Counted from the first letter of the stretch, positions 19,589 to 28,783 are shown. The stretch: DNA of 64,000 nucleotides from Rhizobium oryzicola (GCF_030504645.1 NZ_JAUKWQ010000001.1:186001-250000), one strand, 5' to 3'. The notes: generated by a model not told the origin, from the letters alone. Translations and numbers: made by a program.

Positions 19589-20437
19589 ATGACCCAGCCA
19601 CTCGACAGACGCCTTCACGCCTTCCGACCCGATCTCGCGGATGAGCGTTTGCGGGGGCAGGTAGAGGCATCGATCTTCAGCACAGGTGAACCGGCAGTCG
19701 TATCGGCCCCGGTGGCCGATCTGCGTCCTGCCCCGGATTTGGCACGCGGTATCGATACGCAATTGCTCTTCGGTGAGAACGTACGCGTCTTCGAGCGTCG
19801 CGACGGCTGGGCGTGGGTTCAGTCTGATGAAGACGGCTATGTCGGCTATCTGCCGGAGACGAGTCTCGGGCAGCCTTTTGAGGCGACGCACCGTATCGCG
19901 GTGCCGCGCACCTTCGTCTATCCAGAGGCGGAGCTTCGCAAGGTTCCGCTGCAAGCGCTTTCCATGGGAAGCCGGGTGCGGGTGACGGGAGAGGCTGAAA
20001 CACGCGGCACGCGCTATTTCCTGCTGGAAAGCGGTGGTGCAGTGATTGCCGCCCATTGTGTGCCGATCGAGGAAGCGGCCTCGGACGACTATGTGGCGGT
20101 CGCCACCCGCTTTCTGGAAACGCCCTATCTCTGGGGTGGCCGCTCCGGCTTCGGTATCGATTGCTCGGGCCTCGTACAGCTTTCCATGATGATGACCGGA
20201 CGAAAGATCCTGCGCGATTCCGACATGCAGGCGAGCTTCGGCCAGGAAATTGCCCGTGAGGAGCTACGACGCGGCGATCTGGTGTTCTGGAAGGGGCATG
20301 TGGGGCTGATGGAGGATGCCGAGACGCTTCTCCACGCGAATGGTCATACGATGACCGTCGCCCGCGAAAACTTGGACGCCGCCATCGAGCGCATCGGCTG
20401 GCTCTACCAGTACCCGACGGGCTATCGCCGCCCCTGA
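19589..20437 (+). CDS. NlpC/P60 peptidoglycan endopeptidase with SH3-like domains
   Basis: 282 aa from the ATG at 19589 (GAGG upstream); the longer frame would use a TTG inside the marR stop region. Two SH3b-like segments (about 38-95 and 105-160) precede a C-terminal NlpC/P60 domain with catalytic Cys192 (GIDCSGLVQ), His237 (GHVGLM) and a third polar residue near His249. The family cleaves D-Glu-mDAP type cell-wall peptides. No signal peptide is visible, so it may act on recycled muropeptides in the cytoplasm or be exported another way. Confidence 0.88.
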   Translation: MTQPLDRRLHAFRPDLADERLRGQVEASIFSTGEPAVVSAPVADLRPAPDLARGIDTQLLFGENVRVFERRDGWAWVQSDEDGYVGYLPETSLGQPFEATHRIAVPRTFVYPEAELRKVPLQALSMGSRVRVTGEAETRGTRYFLLESGGAVIAAHCVPIEEAASDDYVAVATRFLETPYLWGGRSGFGIDCSGLVQLSMMMTGRKILRDSDMQASFGQEIAREELRRGDLVFWKGHVGLMEDAETLLHANGHTMTVARENLDAAIERIGWLYQYPTGYRRP

Positions 20438-20529
20438 TCTCTGATGATGCCGATCGCGTGATCCGGGATCCTGCTGGCAGTCGCCAGCGGGAATGCTTAT
20501 ATCACTGGTATCGACCGTGGAGGATTGTC

Positions 20530-20880
20530 ATGAAGCGCGGGATGTCTTTGCTGCTGGCTGTTGCAATGGGCTTCGGCCTTGCCACCTCTGCCATCGCGGC
20601 AGACAAGAGATCCTCGCCGGACTGGCTGAACCCGGCGCCTGCCTACAAGGATCTGCCGGGAGTGGTGCCGGAGGCGGAGCGTCTGGCCAAGGAACAGGCC
20701 AACGAACCCAAATGTACGACCGATATCGAATATCAGCGCTGGCGCGGCAGTGATGTGTTTGACAGTGGTTTTCCGGTTCGCGTCTATCGTTGCGAGCAGA
20801 ACGGCGTGACGTTCACAGGCACGGAATTGCCCAACAAGCCTTGGGTGCCGGGCTTGAACCCCTCGGCTCTGCCGAAGTAG
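20530..20880 (+). CDS. Small secreted protein of unknown function
   Basis: 116 aa from the ATG at 20530, preceded by GGAGG; an upstream ATG at 20458 is out of place relative to the signal peptide. Clear Sec signal (residues 1-24, cleavage after AIAA). The mature part is about 92 residues with two cysteines (KCTTD, YRCEQN), which could form one disulfide, and a Pro-rich C-terminus. No family recognised. It probably acts in the periplasm and is separated from the NlpC/P60 gene by 92 bp. Confidence 0.75.
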   Translation: MKRGMSLLLAVAMGFGLATSAIAADKRSSPDWLNPAPAYKDLPGVVPEAERLAKEQANEPKCTTDIEYQRWRGSDVFDSGFPVRVYRCEQNGVTFTGTELPNKPWVPGLNPSALPK

Positions 20881-21099
20881 CGGTGAGTTCGCGCGAGGCT
20901 TCACACGCCCCAATTGCGCGCGCATCCGTCGTAGAGAACAAATAGGCTGTCGTAATCCCAAGCGCTTTATCAGCTTCCAAGTGTTTTGCTGGCGGCACTG
21001 AATTCACCTCGTTGGAGGACGAGGAAAAATGCCGCTGGGAGGCGGCCGAGTTCGATCATGTGAACGGAATGCACCGGCTTGAACGAGCCGCCTCAGCTG

Positions 21100-21118
21100 C
21101 CCCGCTGTCATAGCGGGG
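21100..21118. other. Hairpin in the 320-bp leader region of fdhA
   Basis: CCCCGCT-GTCAT-AGCGGGG, a perfect 7-bp stem 83 bp before the fdhA start. It has no T run, so it is not a standard terminator. The rest of 20881-21200 holds nothing I recognise beyond the presumed fdhA promoter. Confidence 0.4.
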
Positions 21119-21200
21119 AGCCGCCGCGTTGCCGTGCATCACGAGCCATGATCGCGCAGGCGTGACCGAACACCAATGTTCAACCACGGAGGAGATGACA

Positions 21201-22391
21201 ATGAGCAGGAATAGAGGCGTCGTCTACATGCGGCCTGGCAAGGTCGAGGTGCGCGATATTGATGATCCCAAGCTTGAGGCGCCGGATGGACGGCGCATCG
21301 AACATGGCGTCATTCTCAAGGTGATCTCCACCAATATCTGTGGCTCTGATCAGCACATGGTGCGAGGCCGCACAACGGCCATGCCAGGCCTCGTTCTCGG
21401 ACATGAAATCACCGGCGAGGTGATCGAGAAGGGCATCGATGTGGAGATGCTACAGGTCGGCGATATTGTTTCCGTACCCTTCAACGTGGCCTGTGGGCGC
21501 TGCAGGTGCTGCAAATCGCAGGATACGGGCGTCTGCCTGACGGTGAACCCGTCCCGCGCGGGCGGTGCTTATGGCTATGTGGATATGGGCGGCTGGATTG
21601 GTGGACAGGCGAAGTACGTCACTGTTCCCTATGCGGATTTCAATCTGTTGAAGTTCCCGGATCGCGATCGCGCAATGTCGAAAATCCGCGATCTGACCAT
21701 GCTTTCCGATATTTTGCCCACAGGCTTTCACGGCGCCGTCAAGGCAGGCGTCGGGGTAGGCTCGACTGTTTATGTCGCGGGTGCCGGCCCCGTTGGGCTT
21801 GCCGCAGCGGCTTCGGCACGCATTCTGGGTGCTGCCGTCGTGATGGTGGGTGATTTCAACAAGGAGCGTCTCAACCACGTTTCCAAGATGGGATTCGAGG
21901 CTGTCGATCTATCTCAGAGCGATCGGTTGGGCGATATGATCGCCCAGATCATCGGCACCAATGAGGTGGATAGCGCCATCGACGCCGTTGGCTTCGAGGC
22001 TCGCGGTCATTCCGGCGGCGAACAGCCAGCGATCGTGCTGAACCAGATGATGGAAATTACCCGTGCGGCGGGTTCGATCGGTATTCCGGGCCTTTATGTA
22101 ACGGAAGATCCCGGCGCCGTTGACGATGCTGCCAAGCAGGGCAGCCTGTCTATGCGCTTTGGTTTGGGCTGGGCAAAAGCGCAATCCTTCCACACGGGAC
22201 AGACACCTGTGCTGAAATATAATCGTCAGCTGATGCAGGCGATCCTGCATGATCGTCTGCCGATCGCAGACATCGTCAATGCGAAAATCATCTCGCTTGA
22301 GGATGCGGTGCAGGGCTACGAGAGCTTCGATCAGGGAGCGGCAACGAAGTTCGTTCTTGATCCCCACGGCGACCTGCTCAAGGCTGCTTGA
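21201..22391 (+). CDS. fdhA: Glutathione-independent formaldehyde dehydrogenase
   Basis: 396 aa zinc-dependent medium-chain dehydrogenase, started at the ATG at 21201 after GGAGGAG. The catalytic zinc site is NICGSDQHMVRG with His in GLVLGHEITGEV. The structural zinc region is CGRCRCCKSQDTGVC. The NAD loop is VAGAGPVGLAAA. It resembles Pseudomonas putida formaldehyde dismutase/dehydrogenase in having the long insertion AYGYVDMGGWIGGQAKYVTVPYAD. It oxidises formaldehyde to formate with tightly bound NAD. Single transcription unit ending at the hairpin at 22417. Confidence 0.93.
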   Translation: MSRNRGVVYMRPGKVEVRDIDDPKLEAPDGRRIEHGVILKVISTNICGSDQHMVRGRTTAMPGLVLGHEITGEVIEKGIDVEMLQVGDIVSVPFNVACGRCRCCKSQDTGVCLTVNPSRAGGAYGYVDMGGWIGGQAKYVTVPYADFNLLKFPDRDRAMSKIRDLTMLSDILPTGFHGAVKAGVGVGSTVYVAGAGPVGLAAAASARILGAAVVMVGDFNKERLNHVSKMGFEAVDLSQSDRLGDMIAQIIGTNEVDSAIDAVGFEARGHSGGEQPAIVLNQMMEITRAAGSIGIPGLYVTEDPGAVDDAAKQGSLSMRFGLGWAKAQSFHTGQTPVLKYNRQLMQAILHDRLPIADIVNAKIISLEDAVQGYESFDQGAATKFVLDPHGDLLKAA

Positions 22392-22416
22392 TAACAGAAA
22401 CGACCAATAGCGCGGG

Positions 22417-22448
22417 CGCCTGCGGCAAGCATAGTCGCAGGCGTTTTT
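22417..22448 (+). terminator. Terminator of fdhA
   Basis: 8-bp perfect stem CGCCTGCG (22417-22424) with CGCAGGCG (22436-22443), then TTTTT. Confidence 0.85.
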
Positions 22449-22511
22449 CATGAAGAAGAGGCCGTGCTGAGAATGGCTTTGGAAGCAAGTTAGTGCTTGA
22501 TTTTAGGCAAC

Positions 22512-22537
22512 AAAAAAGCCCGGCAAGCCGGGCTTTT
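22512..22537. terminator. Bidirectional terminator between fdhA and tRNA-Leu
   Basis: AAAAAGCCCGGC-AA-GCCGGGCTTTTT has A and T runs on both sides. On the - strand it ends the tRNA transcript 44 bp after the CCA; on the + strand it backs up the fdhA terminator. Confidence 0.85.
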
Positions 22538-22580
22538 TGCGATGCTTCAAGATCATTTAAGATCCAATGAAGCTGGAATT

Positions 22581-22667
22581 TGGTGCCCAGAAGAGGACTC
22601 GAACCTCCACACCCTTTCGGGTACCAGCACCTGAAGCTGGCGCGTCTACCAATTCCGCCATCTGGGC
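22581..22667 (-). tRNA. tRNA-Leu (anticodon CAG)
   Basis: 87 nt including an encoded CCA (22581-22583). Acceptor 5' strand GCCCAGA (complement of 22661-22667) pairs with TCTGGGC. The anticodon stem CCAGC/GCTGG encloses TTCAGGT, giving anticodon CAG for CUG codons. The long variable arm (GGTACCCGAAAGGGT) and T-arm GGTTCGAGTCC fit the class II leucine tRNA. Confidence 0.97.
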
Positions 22668-22771
22668 GACGAGGAGCCATGTACTGGTACCCACTTCGCC
22701 TGTCAACGCCCTTTTTGAACTTTCTGTGTCAGGGGCGATTTTTCTTTATTGTGTCCTGTAAGGCTGTGGAT

Positions 22772-23083
22772 TCACTCGCCTTGGTTCTCAGGGGGTTTCG
22801 ATTTCGCGCGGTCGATATGTCCCAGATTTCGTTCAGGATCTGCGATGTCGCGCACCTTCTGTTTCAGCTCCTTGGGGCCTGGAAAACCGCCGTCACGCAC
22901 CCGCTCCCAGATGAGTTCGCCATCGATTCGGATCTCGAAGATGCCACCGGTGCCGGGAATGAGCGCTACCTCGCCTAGCGTGTCGCCAAAGGTCTGCAGC
23001 AGCTCCTGCGCCATCCAGGCGGAGCGTAGCAGCCAATTGCATTGGGTGCAGTAGTGAATGGTGATGCGCGGCTTGCCGGTCAT
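22772..23083 (-). CDS. SelW-like Rdx family protein (Cys form)
   Basis: 103 aa thioredoxin-fold-like protein of the SelT/SelW/SelH (Rdx) family. The redox motif near the N-terminus is Cys12-Thr-Gln-Cys15 in YCTQCNW, where selenoproteins carry Sec at the second position. The central GTGGIFEIRIDGELIWERVRDGGFPGPKELKQ block is typical. The start overlaps the stop of the dehydrogenase gene by 4 bp (ATGA). Function is unknown; a redox role is inferred from the family. Confidence 0.85.
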   Translation of the reverse strand: MTGKPRITIHYCTQCNWLLRSAWMAQELLQTFGDTLGEVALIPGTGGIFEIRIDGELIWERVRDGGFPGPKELKQKVRDIADPERNLGHIDRAKSKPPENQGE

Positions 23084-23967
23084 GCGTCGTCTCCCTCTTT
23101 CGATTGGCCTTCTGCGGCAAGGCGCACCATAGTGGCGAGGTCCGCATCGCCAAACCCAAGCGCATCGGCCTCCACAAAGCTGGCAAGACTTGCCGTTATG
23201 GCGGGAAGCGAGACGCCCAGTTGCTCGGCCAGACCCGTGATCACGCGCGCATCCTTCACCACGCCTGACAGCGCAAAGCCCACGTCGTCACTTTCACCGC
23301 GAATGACCGGCAGGCGGGATTTGAACGCCGGGCTGGCGGCTGGGCTTCCCTCCAGCAAGTCGAGCATGGTTTCTGCGCTCAAGCCTGCAGCGCGTCCCAG
23401 TGTCAACGCCTCCTTCAGCGTCTGCCAGAAACCCATCAGCATCATGTTGTTGACGAGCTTGGCCGCGGCGCCATGACCGAGCGGCCCCACATGGACGATG
23501 CGGGCGGATAAAACCTCCGCAACCGGCCTGAAGCGCCGGACGTCCGCTTCGCTGCCGCCGATATACATGCCGATTGCCCCTGATCGAACCTGTGGCGGCC
23601 CGCCGGAAATCGGCGCGTCGATGGCTGATGCACCCTTGGCGATGATGTCAGGCATATGCGCCCGTAACGTCTCCGGGCTGACGGTGCTGGTTTCAACGAT
23701 CAAACGTCCGCCGAGCTCTTCAGTGCAGAGCGCCGTCAGCATCTCGGCAACGGAAGCGTCATCCATCAGCGAAAGAATGATGATATCGGAGGCAGCGACA
23801 AATTCCGCCAGATTGGCCGCGGGGCGGATCTTGAGGTTTTCGGCTTCCTTCGCGTCGATGCCCCGCCTGGTCCAGCCGGTGACGGCAAATCCTTCAGCGG
23901 ACAGGCGCTCGGCCATGGCCTTGCCCATGCGTCCCAAGCCGAGGATGCCAATCGATTCCTTGGTCAT
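23080..23967 (-). CDS. NAD(P)-dependent beta-hydroxyacid dehydrogenase (3-hydroxyisobutyrate dehydrogenase family)
   Basis: 295 aa. Rossmann loop GILGLGRMGKAMAERL at the N-terminus, substrate-binding segment DAPISGGPPQVRSGAIGMYIGGS, and catalytic Lys in AAKLVNNMMLMG. The C-terminal all-helical domain is complete. The substrate cannot be fixed from sequence; 3-hydroxyisobutyrate, tartronate semialdehyde or succinic semialdehyde (GHB type) are options. Cotranscribed with the SelW-like gene. Confidence 0.9.
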   Translation of the reverse strand: MTKESIGILGLGRMGKAMAERLSAEGFAVTGWTRRGIDAKEAENLKIRPAANLAEFVAASDIIILSLMDDASVAEMLTALCTEELGGRLIVETSTVSPETLRAHMPDIIAKGASAIDAPISGGPPQVRSGAIGMYIGGSEADVRRFRPVAEVLSARIVHVGPLGHGAAAKLVNNMMLMGFWQTLKEALTLGRAAGLSAETMLDLLEGSPAASPAFKSRLPVIRGESDDVGFALSGVVKDARVITGLAEQLGVSLPAITASLASFVEADALGFGDADLATMVRLAAEGQSKEGDDA

Positions 23968-24193
23968 ATGCTCTCCGCGATTCGAATGTCTGGGTCTCTA
24001 TCATGGGCGCGGGTTACGAGCTGGGAAAGCCAGTATTCGCGGCATAGGACTCTCGCATAAATTGCATGCAAAAATATTCGAAGCCTCGATGTGCTTCTCT
24101 CTTGAGAGCGCGAATTGGCCAATTTACTGCTGTGGTGCCAGAGCCGCGATGTGACATGCCGGTTCGAGACACTGCCTTGAGGGGAGATATTTC

Positions 24194-24700
24194 ATGCAGA
24201 TTGCCCGCCTGCTCTTGCTTGTCATTGCCGCTTTGTCAGCGTTCTCCGGCCCGTCCCATGCTACACCGGCCAGCGCTTACGAAGCATGTCGCCTCGCCGG
24301 CAATGACGATACGGTTCGCCACTACAATCCGAAGGCCCCGGACCCCAAGCTGAAGGCCGATCTGATGCGTTACCTACAGAGCCAGATCTCTAAGCCTCTC
24401 CAGGAGGCCGATCTGATTAACATGGTAAGCTACCGATGCATGGAGGGCAAAATTCTTGCCTGTGTGGTGGGGGCCAACCTGCCCTGCGACAAGATCTCCA
24501 CCAGCGAGACCAACAAGGGCGCCTCGGAATTTTGCAGGATTAATCCGCAATTCGATGGCAAGGATGTGCCGATGTTCGCCACCGGCCATGATGCTCGCTA
24601 CGAATACCAGTGCAAGGCGGGCGCTGCCGTGATCAAGGGCAAGACCTGGGAGCTCGATGCGCGCGGCTTTGCCAAGAGCCTGTGGAAGCCCATCGAATAA
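24194..24700 (+). CDS. Secreted cysteine-containing hypothetical protein
   Basis: 168 aa with a Sec signal peptide (about 1-24, ending PSHA). The mature chain contains six cysteines (EACRL, YRCME, LACVV, LPCDK, EFCRI, YQCKA), suggesting three disulfides in the periplasm. GGGG of an RBS lies 11-14 bases upstream. No domain recognised. The next gene is 94 bp downstream. Confidence 0.75.
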   Translation: MQIARLLLLVIAALSAFSGPSHATPASAYEACRLAGNDDTVRHYNPKAPDPKLKADLMRYLQSQISKPLQEADLINMVSYRCMEGKILACVVGANLPCDKISTSETNKGASEFCRINPQFDGKDVPMFATGHDARYEYQCKAGAAVIKGKTWELDARGFAKSLWKPIE

Positions 24701-24794
24701 AGAGACAAACCCAGCCAATTACACGGGTCGGCTCTATTTGCCGCCGTCGCGCGACCTATATGCAGGTTTTGTGTCTCAAGCAGCTGATGGTGCC

Positions 24795-24983
24795 ATGTAT
24801 CGCTTTGAAATATATGAGGACCGGCGGGGCGAGTTCCGCTTCCGTTACCGGGCGCCAAACGGGGAGATCATGTTCATCTCCGAAGGTTATACCCAGAAGG
24901 AGTCTGCCGTGGCGGCGGTGGAAGCCATCAAGCGCACGGCAAGTGGTGCCGCAACAATCGATCAAACCATCGCGACGGCCTAA
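24795..24983 (+). CDS. YegP/DUF1508 domain protein
   Basis: 62 aa from the ATG at 24795. The family begins in this way (MYRFEIYEDRRGEFRFRYR), with the second half of the repeat NGEIMFISEGYTQKESAVAAVEAIKR. One copy of the domain; E. coli YegP has two. The small cytoplasmic protein has no established function. The RBS is poor, so an upstream start in the same frame is possible but not conserved-looking. Confidence 0.8.
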   Translation: MYRFEIYEDRRGEFRFRYRAPNGEIMFISEGYTQKESAVAAVEAIKRTASGAATIDQTIATA

Positions 24984-25067
24984 TCTCTGCCACGTCAGCC
25001 GGGGATGGGAACTTGCCTCTGTCGTACGGGTTGGGAAAAGGACTGCCTGAAATGGAAGGACCTTCCC

Positions 25068-25778
25068 ATGAAAACCAGAGTGCTCGTAGCCTTGGCCTTG
25101 TCGCTTGCTTTGCCCACCGGGGCGCTGGCCCAGAAAGGCGGTGTTCCCGCCGGAACGGCGCAAGGGAGCCAGAACACAAACCAGAACAACGCCCGCGGAG
25201 GGCTTCCCGATTCGCCACGGCACCCGGTGCAGACGGGCGGTTCGCATAATGGCAGCACCATGGCCGGTCCCTTCGTGACGATACCGGAGCACGGCGCATG
25301 GCGGGTGACCGACCTCGAAGGCAGAAATGTCTACACGGAGGGTGGCGACAACATCGGGAGCATCAGCGATGTACTCGTCAGTCAAGATGGCAGCATCAAC
25401 GCCATCATCATCGGCGTTGGTGGCTTCCTCGGCATCAATGAGAAGGACGTGGCGATAGATTTCTCCGCCCTTCGCTTTGCTCCTGGCATGAGCCAGGAAG
25501 AAGCGGACAAGAAGGCCGAACAAAACAGCCCCTCGAATGAGACCACAGCGTCCACCACCGCCGGACAGAATACGCGTCCGCCTGCAGCAGGCGGTAATCC
25601 GGCCGATGCTGCACGAATGCCTGATGCTGCCAGCGGTGACACAGCCTCCAGTGGCGATGGCCACAACAATGCCACGCACATGGGCGAGGACGGCTTGCCG
25701 GAACGGATCGTTCTTAATGTCACGCGCGAACAGCTTGAGGATGCGCCGGCGTTCCAGGGCATGACGCCCGCACGGTGA
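25068..25778 (+). CDS. Secreted PRC-barrel domain protein
   Basis: 236 aa from the ATG at 25068. Sec signal (1-22, ALA-Q). A low-complexity Asn/Gly/Gln segment (about 23-65) precedes one PRC-barrel domain (about 78-140: WRVTDLEGRNVYTEGGDNIGSISDVLVS...INAIIIGVGGFLG). A second disordered Thr/Ala/Gly-rich stretch and a short acidic tail follow. Rhizobia carry several such periplasmic PRC-barrel proteins of unclear role, possibly adaptor-like. An 11-bp symmetric motif, GGAAGGACCTTCC, covers the RBS. Confidence 0.82.
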   Translation: MKTRVLVALALSLALPTGALAQKGGVPAGTAQGSQNTNQNNARGGLPDSPRHPVQTGGSHNGSTMAGPFVTIPEHGAWRVTDLEGRNVYTEGGDNIGSISDVLVSQDGSINAIIIGVGGFLGINEKDVAIDFSALRFAPGMSQEEADKKAEQNSPSNETTASTTAGQNTRPPAAGGNPADAARMPDAASGDTASSGDGHNNATHMGEDGLPERIVLNVTREQLEDAPAFQGMTPAR

Positions 25779-25813
25779 GGATGGCAGGATGCGATCCAAC
25801 AACGCCGGGTGCG

Positions 25814-25843
25814 AGAGCCTCGCGGTGAAAGCTGCGAGGCTCT
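25814..25843 (+). terminator. Probable terminator of the PRC-barrel gene
   Basis: 10-bp perfect stem AGAGCCTCGC (25814-25823) with GCGAGGCTCT (25834-25843), 10-nt loop, then a weak T tract (TATT), 36 bp after the stop codon. Confidence 0.6.
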
Positions 25844-25865
25844 TATTCGCAAGTGCGGTCCACGG

Positions 25866-26119
25866 TCAGAAGCCTCGGATGCGCGCCATCAGAAAAGCCG
25901 ATATTTGGCAAGCGGTAACCCATGCTTTTCGACGTAGTCGTTTGCCGCAGCAATCGCCTCAGCGTTTTCGATCCGCCAGAGCCGTTCCCTCTCCGCCTTG
26001 AGGGCGCGGGCAATACCATCCTCGGCCGCACGCGTGACGTCCAGCTTCAAGTCCTACGCTTCCGCCAGAAGCTCGCTATCGACGGAAACCTTATTCTTCG
26101 CGGATTCTGTCTGAACCAT
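25866..26119 (-). pseudogene. ccdA: ccdA-type antitoxin with in-frame stop, plus ccdB start remnant
   Basis: Reading - from ATG 26119, one frame gives a 76-residue CcdA-like protein (start MVQTESAKNKVSVDSELLAEA, later ALKAERERLWRIENAEAI, end VEKHGLPLAKYRLF) interrupted by a TAG at 26056-26054 (codon 22) and ending with TGA at 25891-25889. The C-terminal region is typical of rhizobial CcdA antitoxins, which bind the CcdB gyrase toxin. Overlapping the stop, ATG 25889-25887 begins MARIRGF and then stops at 25866. CcdB proteins commonly start MARF, so the toxin gene appears deleted beyond its first codons. An inactive relic of a type II toxin-antitoxin operon. Confidence 0.75.
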
Positions 26120-26195
26120 GACTGATATCCCTTCCTGCGGGCGGGCTACCCTTGGGCCTCAGGCGGGATTATGGCGAAGGAGGCTGTGAAAAGCC

Positions 26196-28016
26196 TCACT
26201 CGTCGTTCATCTTCAGCGCAGCGATAAAGGCTTCCTGCGGAATTTCGACCTTGCCGAACTGGCGCATGCGCTTCTTGCCTTCCTTCTGCTTGTCCAGCAG
26301 CTTGCGCTTGCGGGTGGCGTCGCCGCCGTAGCACTTGGCGGTCACATCCTTGCGCAGCGCGCGAACCGTTTCGCGGGCAATCACCTTGCCGCCGATCGCT
26401 GCCTGGATCGGGATCTGGAACATGTGCGGCGGAATGAGTTCCTTCAGCTTTTCGCACATGCCGCGGCCGCGCCGGTCTGCGGCGGAACGGTGCACCAGCA
26501 TGGAAAGCGCATCGACAGGATCGCCATTGACGAGGATCGACATCTTCACGAGGTCGCCTGCGCGATAATCGGTGATCGTGTAGTCGAAGGAGGCATAACC
26601 CTTGGAGATCGACTTCAGGCGATCATAGAAGTCGAACACCACTTCGTTGAGCGGCAGTTCGTAGGTCACCATGGCGCGGGTGCCGACATAGGTTAGTTCC
26701 GTCTGGATGCCGCGGCGATCCTGGCAGAGTTTGAGCACGGAACCGAGATATTCGTCGGGCGTCAGGATCGTGGCCTTGATCCACGGTTCGCGGATCTCGT
26801 CGATCTTCACCACGTCGGGCATGTCGGCCGGGTTGTGCAGCTCCTTCTCCGTGCCGTCGGTCAGCGACATCTGATAGACGACGGACGGGGCGGTGGCGAC
26901 GAGGTCGAGATTGAACTCGCGCTCCAGGCGTTCCTGAATGATTTCAAGGTGCAGCAGGCCGAGGAAGCCACAACGGAAACCGAAGCCAAGCGCTGCCGAG
27001 CTTTCCATTTCGAAGGAGAAGGAGGCGTCATTCAGCCGAAGCTTGCCCATGGCAGCACGCAGATCTTCGAAGTCTGCCGCATCGACCGGGAAGAGACCGC
27101 AGAACACGACAGGCTGCGCGGGCTTGAAACCGGGCAGGGCCTTTTCCGTCGGGCGGCGGTCGTCGGTGATGGTGTCGCCGACGCGAGTGTCGGCCACTTC
27201 CTTGATGGAGGCGGTGATGAAACCGATTTCGCCGGGTCCGAGGCTATCGACATTGACCATTTTCGGGGTCAGCACCCCGACGCGTTCAACGCCGTATTTC
27301 GCGCCCGTGCCCATCATGCGGATCTGCTGACCCTTGGTCAGCACACCATCGATCACGCGCACGAGAACCATGACGCCGAGATAGGTGTCATACCAGCTGT
27401 CCACCAGCAGCGCCTTCAGCGGGGCCTTTTCGCCACCCTCGCTCTTCGGCGCGGGCAGCTTGTTGACGATCGCTTCCAAGACATCAGGAATGCCGAGGCC
27501 GGTCTTGGCCGAGATCAGCACGGCTTCGGAAGCATCGATGCCGATGACTTCCTCGATCTGATCCTTGATGCGATCCGGTTCGGCTGCAGGCAGATCGATC
27601 TTGTTGAGAACCGTCACCAGTTCATGATTAGCGTCGATCGCCTGATAGACGTTGGCGAGCGTCTGCGCTTCCACGCCCTGGGATGCGTCCACCACCAGCA
27701 GGGAGCCTTCGCAGGCCGAAAGCGAGCGCGAGACTTCGTAGGCAAAGTCGACGTGGCCGGGCGTGTCTATGAGGTTCAGCACATAGGTTTCGCCATTGTT
27801 GGCCTTGTAGTGCAGGCGAACCGTCTGCGCCTTGATGGTGATGCCGCGCTCACGCTCGATATCCATCGAGTCGAGAACCTGTTCCGACATCTCGCGTTCG
27901 GCAAGGCCGCCCGTCGATTGGATCAGGCGGTCGGCCAGCGTCGATTTGCCATGGTCGATATGGGCGACGATGGAAAAGTTGCGGATATGGTCAAGGGGCG
28001 TGCGATCGGTGCTCAT
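26196..28016 (-). CDS. lepA: Elongation factor 4 (LepA)
   Basis: 606 aa from the ATG at 28016 ([26 protein letters not shown]), the conserved start; an upstream start would add a non-conserved 12 residues. Translational GTPase: G1 AHIDHGKST (18-26), G3 DTPGHVDF, G4 NKID, then domain II and the LepA-specific C-terminal domain ending with [24 protein letters not shown]. It associates with ribosomes and the membrane and aids ribosome back-translocation and biogenesis under stress. Single gene. Confidence 0.97.
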   Translation of the reverse strand: MSTDRTPLDHIRNFSIVAHIDHGKSTLADRLIQSTGGLAEREMSEQVLDSMDIERERGITIKAQTVRLHYKANNGETYVLNLIDTPGHVDFAYEVSRSLSACEGSLLVVDASQGVEAQTLANVYQAIDANHELVTVLNKIDLPAAEPDRIKDQIEEVIGIDASEAVLISAKTGLGIPDVLEAIVNKLPAPKSEGGEKAPLKALLVDSWYDTYLGVMVLVRVIDGVLTKGQQIRMMGTGAKYGVERVGVLTPKMVNVDSLGPGEIGFITASIKEVADTRVGDTITDDRRPTEKALPGFKPAQPVVFCGLFPVDAADFEDLRAAMGKLRLNDASFSFEMESSAALGFGFRCGFLGLLHLEIIQERLEREFNLDLVATAPSVVYQMSLTDGTEKELHNPADMPDVVKIDEIREPWIKATILTPDEYLGSVLKLCQDRRGIQTELTYVGTRAMVTYELPLNEVVFDFYDRLKSISKGYASFDYTITDYRAGDLVKMSILVNGDPVDALSMLVHRSAADRRGRGMCEKLKELIPPHMFQIPIQAAIGGKVIARETVRALRKDVTAKCYGGDATRKRKLLDKQKEGKKRMRQFGKVEIPQEAFIAALKMNDE

Positions 28017-28207
28017 GGTCGGCGCATATAGCAGTGCACAGGAATGCCGCAAAGCGGAAAAGCAGGCACGGGAACCCGTTTCTGCCTTGATAACAGGGGC
28101 TTTCGGGGCGCCGGTCGAACGAGTGGCTTCGGTTACTCCTTAAAAGGCATCGAAAATCTACGATAAGAGCACTTGATTCTATTATATAAGAATGAGATGC
28201 TTTCATC

Positions 28208-28783
28208 ATGGAAACGACAGACCAGCAATTTGAAATCGCAATCGGCGACCGCCTGAAGGCCTTGCGGGCGAGGCAGAGTTTTACGCTCGACCAGCTTGCC
28301 CAGCGCTCCGGCGTGAGCAGAGCCATGATATCGCGCATCGAGCGCGGGGAGGCGAGCCCCACGGCCTCGCTGCTGGCGCGGCTTTGCGAATCGCTCGGCC
28401 TTTCGCTTTCGACTTTCTTCGAGCCGGACCAGCCCTCCGGCTCCCCCATGATCCGGAAAGGCGAGCAACGGCTCTGGCGCGACCCGACCACAGGCTATCT
28501 GCGCCGGGCGATCTCGCCGCCGGGCATGCCGACGCGGGTAGATATCGTGGAAGTGGAGTTTCCGGCCGGCGCGCGCGTCAGCTTTCCGCCGCGTGAGGAA
28601 AGCCGCTCCATGACCCAGCATATCTGGCTGTTTGAGGGGCTGCTTGACATGATCCTGCCGGAGGAGACCTACCGGCTGGAGCCGGGCGATTGCCTCTTCA
28701 TGCATATTGGCGATGCCTTCGAATTTCACAATCCTTCCGATCAACCGGCCCGTTACGCGGTCATCCTGGATCGCGGACAATGA
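28208..28783 (+). CDS. XRE-family regulator with C-terminal cupin domain
   Basis: 191 aa. The N-terminal helix-turn-helix (about 10-66: RLKALRARQSFTLDQLAQRSGVSRAMISRIERGEASPT) is followed by a cupin_2 domain (about 110-185: QHIWLFEGLLDMILPEETYRLEPGDCLFMHIGDAFEFHNPSD). Such regulators bind small ligands in the cupin. It overlaps the next GNAT gene by 4 bp, suggesting that it controls this acetyltransferase operon. Convergent neighbours are absent, and it is divergent from lepA across about 190 bp. Confidence 0.9.
   Translation: METTDQQFEIAIGDRLKALRARQSFTLDQLAQRSGVSRAMISRIERGEASPTASLLARLCESLGLSLSTFFEPDQPSGSPMIRKGEQRLWRDPTTGYLRRAISPPGMPTRVDIVEVEFPAGARVSFPPREESRSMTQHIWLFEGLLDMILPEETYRLEPGDCLFMHIGDAFEFHNPSDQPARYAVILDRGQ

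Noticed and set aside
22581..22667. tRNA-Leu as an integration site for a genomic island
   Set aside because: No direct repeat of the tRNA 3' end and no integrase gene nearby.
23045..23052. Selenocysteine codon in the SelW-like protein
   Set aside because: The redox motif is Cys-Thr-Gln-Cys; there is no in-frame TGA.
26835..28031. 398-codon open frame on + opposite lepA
   Set aside because: Antisense shadow of a universally conserved gene with no RBS or domain.
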